Part shown: one piece after another, positions 9,771 to 17,321 of the stretch
Layout: every line of letters starts with the position of its first letter
Numbering within the stretch: the first letter of the stretch is position 1
Assembly: GCA_016212935.1 (NCBI GenBank)
Contig: JACRDE010000646.1
Coordinates: forward strand, 1-33,044
From: Desulfomonile tiedjei
GTDB taxonomy: Bacteria; Desulfobacterota; Desulfomonilia; Desulfomonilales; Desulfomonilaceae
Reading direction: 5' to 3'
Length of the DNA stretch: 33,044 nt
Translations under genes and position numbers: made by a program
Notes under the pieces: model-generated
Databases searched by the model: none
The model's input: only the letters and a program-made list of their open reading frames with translations
What the model was told of the DNA's origin: nothing

Positions 9771-9800
9771 CTTTTTTGTGTCCTCAGCTAGCAAAATGAC

Positions 9801-9829
9801 TTGACAAATTACAACATATCTTGTTTGAT
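9801..9829 (+). promoter_or_regulatory. Candidate sigma-70-type promoter facing the TRAP operon
   Basis: TTGACA (9801-9806) matches the -35 consensus exactly. After a 17-base spacer comes TTTGAT (9824-9829), an imperfect -10. The start of transcription would fall near 9836, inside the FadR-type operator. The nearest convincing gene downstream is dctP, about 900 bases away. Confidence 0.5.
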
Positions 9830-9839
9830 GGTCTTACCA
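9829..9839. promoter_or_regulatory. FadR-subfamily operator TGGTCTTACCA
   Basis: This perfect 4-3-4 palindrome fits the TNGTNNNACNA consensus known for FadR-type GntR regulators. It overlaps the -10 and predicted start of the plus-strand promoter, so binding there would block initiation. The divergent regulator gene ends its coding start about 95 bases away, making it the obvious ligand. Confidence 0.65.
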
Positions 9840-10734
9840 CTTTCCAGACAGGAACCTGTCATGCTGATGCCCCTCGCGTGTATAATCCAAAATCTGGTCG
9901 GGAGAGAGAAACTGCTTTCAGCCAATGAAGACCCGCTCAAGAGCTATCTTCCCGCCATCCGCCTCGCCGGTTCCTCTGTCGAAAACTTTTGCCTTAACGA
10001 GATCTGTTACTTCCCGTTCCCGAGAGCTTTTTCGTTTAGATTCCGGATGAAGAAGAGGGAAGCTGGTTCACTGGTATTCACAGAGTCGCCCAGTGGAACA
10101 GCTTCATGAAAATACTCGAGGCCAAAATCGCTGTCATCGAAACAACAGGTGCAGATGACGCACCAACTTCACAGGTTTGCCGCTTCCAGCAGCTTCGGGC
10201 CGCCGGGAATAGCGGGACAAAGCGTATCCCACTGTTTGTGTCATTTATACTGGATTCTTAGAGTGTCAAAGAAGCGCGGGGAGGCTATGTGATGGGCTGC
10301 AAGGACCACCCCATCTTTCGCATGCAAAAAAGACCTCAGATGGCTAGGTAAGGGGTTTGCCGTCCTTTGAGTTGGTGGGGTTTCGCCCGCCTTGCGCTCA
10401 AAGATGTGGATCTGGAACGTCTTGGCATTTTTCTGCGTGTCCAGGTCGGAGGAATTTGAGCGACAGCTCGAGCGGTGCGTCGTCACGAACAGGTAATCAA
10501 GGGGTATGCCTGCGTGAGGGGTTGCATGTTTCTGGATTCCAGCGCGCCATCGGCGCAGTTATCGGGGCCAGGGACACTTATGTGCCTCGAACAGCAAGAA
10601 ACTCTCACATCTTGGTCAGAGAAGCTTCATGAAAATGCCGGTTCCCGGTACTACAGGTGGTTGTTTTCCCGGAAGTGTAGTCCAGTCCGGAGAAATGACC
10701 GAAACATTTAACAAATCCAACGGAGGAAGATGGC
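9840..10734. other. Long leader or gene-poor stretch before dctP
   Basis: About 900 bases follow the promoter and operator without a convincing gene. A tight palindrome GACAGG-AA-CCTGTC (9847-9860) lies just after the operator and could be a second protein-binding site. TATAAT occurs at 9881 without a -35. Short ORFs (9801-10109, 10357-10632, 10475-10711) show no family resemblance. It may be an untranslated leader, decayed sequence, or hold an additional promoter nearer dctP. Confidence 0.45.
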
Positions 10735-11910
10735 ATGAAAAGAATCGCAGCGACATTGATTGCACTGGTAATGCTTCTAGTGTTTGGAAGCGTTACTGCA
10801 ACAAACTCTTCTGCCCAGGAGAAGAAACCGGACAAGAAAATCGAGAAATTCGGCGAGGACCAGAGAGTCAAAGAGTGGAAAGGCAAGAAATGGACTACGT
10901 CAGACAAGAAAATTACGTGGCGTGCCAGCGATCCCTGGGGCGGTCTGATCTTTCACGATTTCTTGGTTCATTTCGCTGACAGCGTCAGAGCTGCGAGCGG
11001 CGGACGGCTTGACATCAAAGTGTTTCAGACGGGCGCCATTGTCCCTGCAATGGAAGTCTTCGATGCAGTATCAAAAGGCACTCTTGATTGCGGTCATGCC
11101 TGGTCGGGTTACTGGAAAGGCAAGAATGAGGCGTTCGTAGCGTTTGCTTCTGTGCCGTTCGGACTGGATGTCGAGGGATACAACATTTGGTACTACGAGC
11201 GTGGCGGCGCAAAAATGTTGAATGACCTGTATGCTCCTCACAACATGGTCTCTTTCTTCTGCGGCAATGCCGGTCAGGAACTCGGAATTCATTCCAACAA
11301 GAAAGCGGTCAAGATGGAGGATTTCAAAGGGATGAAACTCCGGACCGTCGGATGGTACCAGGATATTCTCAACCTGCTTGGGGCCAACGTCACACCTCTT
11401 CCCGGTCCTGAAATCTACTTGGCCCTTGAGAGAGGCGTCATCGACGGATGTGAGTTCAGCAGCCCCGCTATCAACCTCCCGCAAGGCTATCACGAAATCA
11501 CAAAATACGTTATCGAACCCGGCGTGCACCAACCCAGCGTTCAGACCGACGTCTTCATCAACAAGAAGAAATGGGAAGAGCTCCCGGACGACCTGAAAGC
11601 AATCGTAGAGATCTGCGCGAAGGAGACCCAACTCTGGGCATGGGCATGGATAGAGAACCTCAATGTCGAGGCAATTGAAAAGATGGGCAAGAAGGTGGAA
11701 TACGTACAGATGGACGATGCCACCATCATAGAATTTGCCAAAATCTCTAAGAAGTACCTCGACGATCTGGCTGCCAAGAATCCGGATGTCAAGAAGGTTA
11801 TGGATTCGCAGGAAAAGTTCAAGAAGGACTTTGCACCGTGGCGCAAGATGCGTGGAGGCGTGGCGCCTTGGCCCTATGAGATGGTCATTGACGGGAAGTT
11901 GTACCAGTAA
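10735..11910 (+). CDS. dctP: TRAP transporter substrate-binding protein, DctP family
   Basis: This 391-residue periplasmic protein captures a substrate, normally an organic acid, and passes it to the DctQM membrane proteins. A signal peptide (to about residue 28, ending NSSAQ-E) precedes a DctP domain. HAWSGYWKGKNEAFVAFASVPFG-like sequence and the ligand-clamping segment KGMKLRTVGWYQDILNLLGA are visible; the Arg there usually bridges the ligand carboxylate. Near residue 235 lies the family motif LERGVIDGCEFSSP. The whole resembles the TakP/FcbT-like group, which binds 2-oxo or monocarboxylates. The start has GGAGG 8 bases upstream. The length is above the usual 330, because of an extended N-terminal Lys-rich linker and a C-terminal tail. 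The exact ligand is unknown. Confidence 0.93.
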   Translation: MKRIAATLIALVMLLVFGSVTATNSSAQEKKPDKKIEKFGEDQRVKEWKGKKWTTSDKKITWRASDPWGGLIFHDFLVHFADSVRAASGGRLDIKVFQTGAIVPAMEVFDAVSKGTLDCGHAWSGYWKGKNEAFVAFASVPFGLDVEGYNIWYYERGGAKMLNDLYAPHNMVSFFCGNAGQELGIHSNKKAVKMEDFKGMKLRTVGWYQDILNLLGANVTPLPGPEIYLALERGVIDGCEFSSPAINLPQGYHEITKYVIEPGVHQPSVQTDVFINKKKWEELPDDLKAIVEICAKETQLWAWAWIENLNVEAIEKMGKKVEYVQMDDATIIEFAKISKKYLDDLAAKNPDVKKVMDSQEKFKKDFAPWRKMRGGVAPWPYEMVIDGKLYQ

Positions 11911-12005
11911 AACGATAACCTTTTCAGAGAGAACTGTTCGCGCCCCGGAGAACGCAGATGCTCCGGGGCCTACAGAACAATCGGTGTACGGGAAGGGAAA
12001 CGGCG

Positions 12006-12506
12006 ATGAAAAAGTTCGTCCGCGCGGTCGACGCGTTTAACGAATTCTTCGGTAGATATGTGGCACTACTGATTTTGCCTCTGGTCTTTGTGGTTTGCTA
12101 CGAGGTTGTAGCCAGGAAACTATTTCGGTCTCCCACCATTTGGGCCTTTGAGGTTACGGTATGGCTGTACGGTGCTCACTTTTTGCTTGGCGCAGCATAC
12201 ACGTACCTCCACGATCGTCACGTTCGGATAGACATATTGTCACAAAAACTTCCGAGCAGGGTTCAGGTCTGGTTATCGATTATCACCTTTGTCTTCATAT
12301 TCGTTCCTTTTGTCGGATGCCTCAGTTACGCAGCGGTAATGTACGCCGCCCACTCATGGGCAGGATGGGAACATAGCTGGAGCGCCTGGAAGCCCCCTCT
12401 GTATCTTTATAAGACCGTGATGCCCGTTGGATTGATCCTGTTATTCGTTCAGGGCCTGGCCAAGTTCGTAAGAGATATTTACAGACTCAAGGGGGAAGAA
12501 ATATGA
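12006..12506 (+). CDS. dctQ: TRAP transporter small permease, DctQ family
   Basis: This 166-residue integral membrane protein should have four helices, as the family requires. Visible hydrophobic segments are YVALLILPLVFVVCYEVVAR, a middle pair around LYGAHFLLGAAYTY and IITFVFIFVPFVGC, and a last one around VMPVGLILLFVQGL. The motif HVRIDIL matches the DctQ signature (D.HVRVD). I choose the ATG at 12006, preceded by a GGGAAGGGAA purine run; the ORF-track start at 11958 adds 16 unrelated residues. It overlaps dctM by 4 bases (ATGA), showing translational coupling. It pairs with DctM to form the Na+-driven permease. Confidence 0.93.
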   Translation: MKKFVRAVDAFNEFFGRYVALLILPLVFVVCYEVVARKLFRSPTIWAFEVTVWLYGAHFLLGAAYTYLHDRHVRIDILSQKLPSRVQVWLSIITFVFIFVPFVGCLSYAAVMYAAHSWAGWEHSWSAWKPPLYLYKTVMPVGLILLFVQGLAKFVRDIYRLKGEEI

Positions 12507-13834
12507 ATCCTGAAACCGTTGCCCTGTTCATGTTCGGGACCCTTTTCGTGGTCCTCTTCCTGGGACACCCCCTTGCCTTTTCCCTGGGTGCCACTGCCGT
12601 ACTTTACGGCTTGATCGGCTGGGGCGGGTCGCCGGATCAGATTTTCGGAATATTTGCAAACAAGACGTACGGTGTCATGGAGGAGTACGTCCTGGTCGCT
12701 GTGCCATTGTTCATTTTTATGGCACAAATGCTGGACGCTTCGGGCGTGGCAGAGAAGCTTTTTCACACTATGCACGTCCTCTGGGGACCTGTTCGGGGAG
12801 GACTTGGCATAGCCGTAGTCATGGTGTGCACGGTATTTGCCGCATCAACCGGAGTGGTGGGTGCTACCGAGGTCGCCATAGGACTTCTTGCCGCGCCGAA
12901 CCTTCTCAAACGGGGATACGACATACCAATGACAGCCGGATGCATCTGCGCAGGCGGAACCCTGGGGATTCTCATCCCGCCGAGTATCATGCTGGTCGTC
13001 TACGGCGGCTTGACGAACATATCCGTGGGCAAATTGTTCGCTGCCGCGATGCTCCCTGGCCTTACTCTGTCGGCCCTATACATGACCTACATAGCTGTCC
13101 GGTGCGGATTGAATCCTGAGATGGGACCGCCTTTGCCGAAGGAAGAGCGAACCCATACAGTCAAACAGAAAATGTATATGATACTAACCTCGCTTGTCCC
13201 TCCCATGTTTCTTATTCTCATGGTCCTTGGGAGCATCGTAGCCGGAGTCGCAACCACAACAGAGGCTGCGGGCCTTGGAGCTTTGGGGGCGACAATTCTC
13301 GCTCTTGTTTATGGCCGTTTGACATGGGACGCAATCGTGGACGCCTCTACGTCCACGCTGAAGATCACAAGCATGGTTATGGTGCTATTTCTTGGAGGAA
13401 ACGCGTTCCAATCTATCTTCATGGGACTTGGAGGGGGCGATTCCGTTTCCAGCCTTCTGCTGGGTCTCGAGGTCAGCCCGTATGCGGTTCTCTTCATAAT
13501 GATGGGGATCGTCTTTTTCCTCGGAATGTTCATCGATTGGCTGGGTATCCTTTTGATAGTGATCCCGGTATTTACTCCGGTGGCACAAGAACTGGGTTTC
13601 GATCCGCTGTGGTTCGGGACTCTCATCTGTGTGAATTTGCAGATGGCCTTCCTCACGCCTCCGTTCGGGTATTCGCTGTTTTACCTGAGGGGAATAGCTC
13701 CGCCGGAAATGACAATGGGGCTCATCTACAAGGGAGTCGTGCCATTCATTTGTCTCCAGTGGGTAGGGTTGATTGCTTGTATCGTATATCCTCCGCTGGT
13801 AATGTATCTACCGACAGCGCTCTTCGGAGAATGA
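12503..13834 (+). CDS. dctM: TRAP transporter large permease, DctM family
   Basis: This 443-residue protein with about 12 hydrophobic segments is the Na+-coupled transport subunit of the TRAP system. The family signature GTLGILIPPSIMLVVYGGLT is present near residue 155, and a mirrored NLQMAFLTPPFGYSLFYLRG occurs near residue 375, matching the two-hairpin repeat. The start overlaps the dctQ stop by ATGA, so the two are translationally coupled. The first residues are hydrophobic as expected for helix 1. Length is normal for DctM. The next gene starts 43 bases downstream on the same strand. Confidence 0.95.
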   Translation: MNPETVALFMFGTLFVVLFLGHPLAFSLGATAVLYGLIGWGGSPDQIFGIFANKTYGVMEEYVLVAVPLFIFMAQMLDASGVAEKLFHTMHVLWGPVRGGLGIAVVMVCTVFAASTGVVGATEVAIGLLAAPNLLKRGYDIPMTAGCICAGGTLGILIPPSIMLVVYGGLTNISVGKLFAAAMLPGLTLSALYMTYIAVRCGLNPEMGPPLPKEERTHTVKQKMYMILTSLVPPMFLILMVLGSIVAGVATTTEAAGLGALGATILALVYGRLTWDAIVDASTSTLKITSMVMVLFLGGNAFQSIFMGLGGGDSVSSLLLGLEVSPYAVLFIMMGIVFFLGMFIDWLGILLIVIPVFTPVAQELGFDPLWFGTLICVNLQMAFLTPPFGYSLFYLRGIAPPEMTMGLIYKGVVPFICLQWVGLIACIVYPPLVMYLPTALFGE

Positions 13835-13877
13835 GCACCGATGGTGCAATATGCCCAAACCAGAGAGGCGTTTTAGC

Positions 13878-14708
13878 ATGAATATCATAACCGTATCACG
13901 GCTCGTGGGTTCGTACGGCGACGAAATTGCCGCAAGAGTGGCCGAGAAAATGGGCTTGGAGTTCATCGGACGCACGGGCCTGCATGAATTGGCAATGAGT
14001 TGCGACCCGGAGTACAGCGAAGCATGCAGCATCTATGAAACCGAACACGGCCCCAGTTTCTTCGAGCGGCTTTTCTTTGACAAGCCTTCACACAGGAGTC
14101 TTTTCGAGGCGCTCACTTATGAGCAGGCCAGCCGAGGCAACGTGGTCATGGTCGGTCGTGGCGCGCAAATTGTGTTGCACGACATCCCTGGAGTTTTTTG
14201 TGTGGGGGTCATTGCCGCTCGCAAGACGAGAGTTCAGCGGATAGCGGACAAGCTGGCCATCTCACCAGACGAGGCCGATTATTACGTGGAAAAGTACGAT
14301 CGAGAGCGAATAACGCTGATCCGAACTGTTTTCGATGAAGACCCAACCGATTTGTTCCTGTACAATCTTCTGATCAACACGGACCACTACTCAGCTGAAA
14401 ATGCTGCAGACGTGGTCGTCCACGCTGTCACCAAGATGGACAAAGTTCCTAATGGAAAAGATATAGTGGAACAACTGAAGGCAATGGCCCTTGCCAAGAG
14501 GGTCGAAGCCCTGGTCCGGAAGAAATTGACTTCCGCTGTCGCGCGAAGCGTTGACATCTCGTTGGAACCAGACGGCGTACTCCGGATCACGGGAGTAATT
14601 CGGGAAAGGGCAGACAAGGAAAAAGCCGGAAGAATTGCGTCCAATTATCCGGGAGTATCAAGGGTAGAGAACGAATTAAAGGTGACGGACTTGTCATTCG
14701 GGGTTTGA
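13878..14708 (+). CDS. Cytidylate kinase-like protein with C-terminal BON-like domain
   Basis: From the ATG at 13878 this 276-residue protein combines a cytidylate-kinase-like domain (residues about 1-195) with a BON-like domain (about 205-276). The kinase part begins NIITVSRLVGSYGDEIA, where the usual GSGG P-loop reads GSYG. It continues with ASRGNVVMVGRGAQIV, an adenylate-binding RVQRI and LINTDHYSAENAADVV, as in the Cytidylate_kin2 family. The C-terminal part (GVLRITGVIRERADKEKA...GVSRVENELKV) has the BON pattern of a valine-rich strand, helix and VENEL ending. BON domains usually sit in the periplasm, yet no signal peptide or membrane helix is present. GAGAGG lies 9 bases upstream of the chosen start. 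It follows dctM by 43 bases and probably shares its transcript. The role with a TRAP transporter is unknown. Confidence 0.78.
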   Translation: MNIITVSRLVGSYGDEIAARVAEKMGLEFIGRTGLHELAMSCDPEYSEACSIYETEHGPSFFERLFFDKPSHRSLFEALTYEQASRGNVVMVGRGAQIVLHDIPGVFCVGVIAARKTRVQRIADKLAISPDEADYYVEKYDRERITLIRTVFDEDPTDLFLYNLLINTDHYSAENAADVVVHAVTKMDKVPNGKDIVEQLKAMALAKRVEALVRKKLTSAVARSVDISLEPDGVLRITGVIRERADKEKAGRIASNYPGVSRVENELKVTDLSFGV

Positions 14709-14727
14709 CGGGTCAGGCAAACGAACA

Positions 14728-15054
14728 ATGTCGGAAACCGCACAAATTTTACTCGGCTTCATTTTTCTCATCGGCTGCTTTGTTTTGACCCGCTACATAG
14801 TGACGTGGCAAATCAAGCGCGCAACCGGATTGATTATCAGAGACCTGGAAAAACAGGAGGCCTTCGATCCACTCACCGCGGTTGATTTGCCCTACACCAA
14901 GCAAAATCCGCTCCGAATGGGCATGAGGAATTATTACGCCAAGTCCATGGAGTACATGGTGAACGAGGGCGTAGTCGGAAAAACCGGGAGCGGAAAATAC
15001 TATCTGCGCGTCAGGCGTACGGAGGAGCATCGTCCCGAGTTGCAGGAATCGTAG
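14728..15054 (+). CDS. Small membrane-anchored protein of unknown function
   Basis: This 108-residue protein has one N-terminal membrane helix (AQILLGFIFLIGCFVLTRYIV), then a charged cytoplasmic part. The segment MRNYYAKSMEYMVNEGVVGKTGSGKYYLRV looks like the last helix and wing of a winged helix: helix, GVV, glycine turn and YYLRV strand. This could bind nucleic acid or protein. It begins 19 bases after the kinase/BON gene, so it is probably the last gene of the TRAP operon. No clear Shine-Dalgarno sequence is seen. I recognise no named family. Confidence 0.65.
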   Translation: MSETAQILLGFIFLIGCFVLTRYIVTWQIKRATGLIIRDLEKQEAFDPLTAVDLPYTKQNPLRMGMRNYYAKSMEYMVNEGVVGKTGSGKYYLRVRRTEEHRPELQES

Positions 15055-15157
15055 CAGAAACCGTCTTTCTTGCGAGGCGAGCACGACTCTGTTTTCTGCC
15101 TTCTTTCCCAAAGGAGGTTGGGTAGCCACATCACTAGCCCACATTGTAATACTAATG

Positions 15158-15231
15158 CGCAGTCAAAGAAGTAAAATCGGGGAGGAATTTCTTACAAGAA
15201 GTGCCTCCCCGATTTTACTTCTTTGACTGCG
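15158..15231. repeat. Perfect 28-bp inverted repeat with 18-base loop
   Basis: The arm CGCAGTCAAAGAAGTAAAAT... (15158-15185) is repeated exactly as its reverse complement at 15204-15231, around an 18-base loop that can itself pair (TTCT/AGAA). It sits between the stops of two convergent genes, where a bidirectional terminator is plausible. There is no T-run after either arm and the stem is far longer than a normal terminator. Part of the arm recurs at 22173-22210. Confidence 0.9.
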
Positions 15232-15294
15232 AAATGGCGTAAGATGGATTTGGGGACAACACTTCTCGGCCGGGGTCGCTATAACGCTTGCGGG

Positions 15295-15951
15295 TTACCT
15301 GGAGTTATCTTTCTTCGGCTTCTGCTTCTTTACGGGTTTGCTCGGCGGTGGTTTGGGGGCACTGAGTTTCGGGGGCTCTGTTTCGATCGGGTTTATCTTC
15401 TTCAGTTGATCATTGAAAGCCTTCCAGGAGGCTGCGTACTCACCTGCTTGATCTTTCATCATCTCAAGGGCGACGCGTGCGACCAAGAATGCCTTGAGGG
15501 ACTTCAGTTCTTCGGCCATGTCAAGCTTCCAGGATGCTCCAGCGTCCTTGCGAACCATTCTGATGACCCTCAAACTGCCTTTGAGCGTTCTTGTCTGCAG
15601 GAGCGCAAGAGTGTCTTCGGACTGCATTACCGTGGGAATCGCCGTGGGGTCCAGGGCGTTCAACAAAGCCAGAGATTCCGGCGGTTGGTCAAGTTTGTAT
15701 TGTGACGCCAGTTCCAGTGCGAGATTGCGGGATTCGTCCGTGAGCAGTTCCCGGCTTTCGACCACATTATCGGCCTTCATGCGATCGCGGTACAGTGTGA
15801 AGACAGCGTCCGGTTTGCTGGGGACAAGTTGGCAACCCAATGAGAACCCTGACACAAGGACAAGAATTCCCACCAGACGCTCAAAACTCTTCCGGCACGA
15901 GTCGCCACGGCTGACCTTCCCTACAGATCCAGATGTATCGCAGGTGGTCAT
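15295..15951 (-). CDS. Putative lipoprotein of unknown function
   Basis: This 218-residue protein has a hydrophobic stretch (LVGILVLVSGFSLGC) ending in a near-lipobox SLGC, so it is probably a lipoprotein with Cys at residue 40 as the lipidated residue. The Leu at -2 makes the box non-standard. The middle is helical (MKADNVVESRELLTDESRNL, and an AEELKSLKAFLVARVALEMM helix), and the C-terminus is Pro/Lys-rich (PKPPPSKPVKKQKPKK), suggesting a peptidoglycan- or protein-contacting tail. The N-terminus before the signal is long for a lipoprotein; a shorter start inside it is possible. It lies 164 bases downstream of the receiver-kinase gene on the same strand. No family is recognised. Confidence 0.7.
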   Translation of the reverse strand: MTTCDTSGSVGKVSRGDSCRKSFERLVGILVLVSGFSLGCQLVPSKPDAVFTLYRDRMKADNVVESRELLTDESRNLALELASQYKLDQPPESLALLNALDPTAIPTVMQSEDTLALLQTRTLKGSLRVIRMVRKDAGASWKLDMAEELKSLKAFLVARVALEMMKDQAGEYAASWKAFNDQLKKINPIETEPPKLSAPKPPPSKPVKKQKPKKDNSR

Positions 15952-16115
15952 GAAAGATCGGGTCGTCTCCTTTCAACGAGTGTGTCAGGGCGATCTTCTG
16001 CCCGGTCCTGACGAGGAAGTTGTCATTGAAGGGGCCTTACCGCAATAAACTCGGCCTGGTACTTCCTATTTCCAGCCAATTGAACGAGACTCCGAACCCG
16101 AAATCATAAGCCGCT

Positions 16116-17321
16116 TCAATTAGACACGAAGTCCGGTCCGCAGTCAATTCTTCCGCGTGCACCCCCTATGCTTCGGTCGAGGATCTTCAGATCGGTACAC
16201 GAGTCCGTCCGCGCAGCATCCATACAGGGCACACGAGCAGGAAACCACGCTGTCATTACGGTGCCGTGAGGCTTTCGCCTATCCGCTTCAAGTGTGCCTC
16301 CGTGAAGCTGCATTATCTCCTTACATATGGACAAGCCCAGACCCGATCCTTTTTCGCCATTCGTTCCTTTGGCGCGGCCCCTGTGGAAGCGTTGAAAGAT
16401 CCTGTCACGCTCTGCAGTCTTTATCCCCACGCCCGAGTCTTCCACTCGGATTTCCACTCCCGGTCTCCCGTCTCTCGTTATGGCACGCGTAACTGTTTTC
16501 ACCAGGCCGCCACCCGGCGTGAACTTGATTGCATTGGAGACAAGATTGTTCACGAGTTGAGAAATCCGGCCAATGTCTCCCTGGATTTTGGGAAGATCGC
16601 CCGCTAAATCCGTCTGGAACGAGATTTCTTTTGCAGAAGCAAGTATCCGTAGCCCTTGGATACATTGATTTACTGGGAGATTCACATCCACAGGGAAAGA
16701 TCTCAGCCCAGCCGCCCCTGATTCCAGTCTCAATAGCTCCAAGAGCGAATTGATGAAAGCCAACTGATCTTTCGCACACTGGTAGAGGGTCTCAATGCCA
16801 GAAGCCGTAGTCGAGGGCTCGTTGGTTCGTCGCAGCAGTTCTATGGTTCCCAGCAATGTTTGAAACGGAGCACGCACGTCATGAGAAAGAACCGACAGAA
16901 GTTCAGCTTGTCGCCGGCTCAATTCCTCTGCCTGACGCCTCAGGCGATTTCGCTCCACAAGGTTCTCGATCATCACCGCTATTTTGCGAGGATCCAAGCT
17001 CAACAGTTCACGTTTTTCCAGGTAACCGTCTGCTCCTGCAGCGAACGCCTCGTTCCAGGCATCCACCGTTTCCATGGAGGAGCTTACAAGGACCGTACTG
17101 TGCGGGTCCCGCTCCTTGATTTCCCGGCAAATCTCTATTCCGTTGCCATCAGGGAACACAATATCCAAAATGATTGCGTCATAGCGCTTTTTCGCCGCGT
17201 CACGGGCTGTCTTAGCCGTATCCGCCTGATCGATGCAGAACTTGTCCTGGAGCATCAGGCAGACTTTCCGGCGAATAATTGGTTCGTCGTCAGCCACGAG
17301 GAGATGCAGTTCGCTGTTCAT
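16116..17321 (-). CDS. Receiver-histidine kinase (REC-HisKA-HATPase)
   Basis: This 401-residue protein has a receiver domain first and a kinase core after it. In the receiver, acidic D11/D12 (VADDEP), phosphoacceptor D53 (ILDIVFPDGNG), Ser near 80 and K103 (YLEKREL) are all present. In the kinase, H147 lies in LSHDVRAPFQTLLG, followed by the N box (NNLVSNAIKFTPGG), G1 (DSGVGI), F box (IFQRF) and G2 (GSGLGLSIC). All catalytic residues look intact. A 40-residue tail after the kinase core has no obvious domain. There is no DNA-binding output. Its start overlaps the stop of the upstream sensor kinase by 4 bases (ATGA), so the two are translationally coupled, and the receiver is a natural phosphate acceptor for that kinase. 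Confidence 0.92.
   Translation of the reverse strand: MNSELHLLVADDEPIIRRKVCLMLQDKFCIDQADTAKTARDAAKKRYDAIILDIVFPDGNGIEICREIKERDPHSTVLVSSSMETVDAWNEAFAAGADGYLEKRELLSLDPRKIAVMIENLVERNRLRRQAEELSRRQAELLSVLSHDVRAPFQTLLGTIELLRRTNEPSTTASGIETLYQCAKDQLAFINSLLELLRLESGAAGLRSFPVDVNLPVNQCIQGLRILASAKEISFQTDLAGDLPKIQGDIGRISQLVNNLVSNAIKFTPGGGLVKTVTRAITRDGRPGVEIRVEDSGVGIKTAERDRIFQRFHRGRAKGTNGEKGSGLGLSICKEIMQLHGGTLEADRRKPHGTVMTAWFPARVPCMDAARTDSCTDLKILDRSIGGARGRIDCGPDFVSN

Noticed and set aside
9801-10109. 102-codon ORF after the FadR-type operator
   Set aside because: It starts with TTG inside the -35 element and shows no motif or ribosome binding site.
10100-10636. 14-base direct repeat AGCTTCATGAAAAT at 10100 and 10623
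   Set aside because: A repeated 14-mer is expected by chance in a window of this size and the flanks do not agree.
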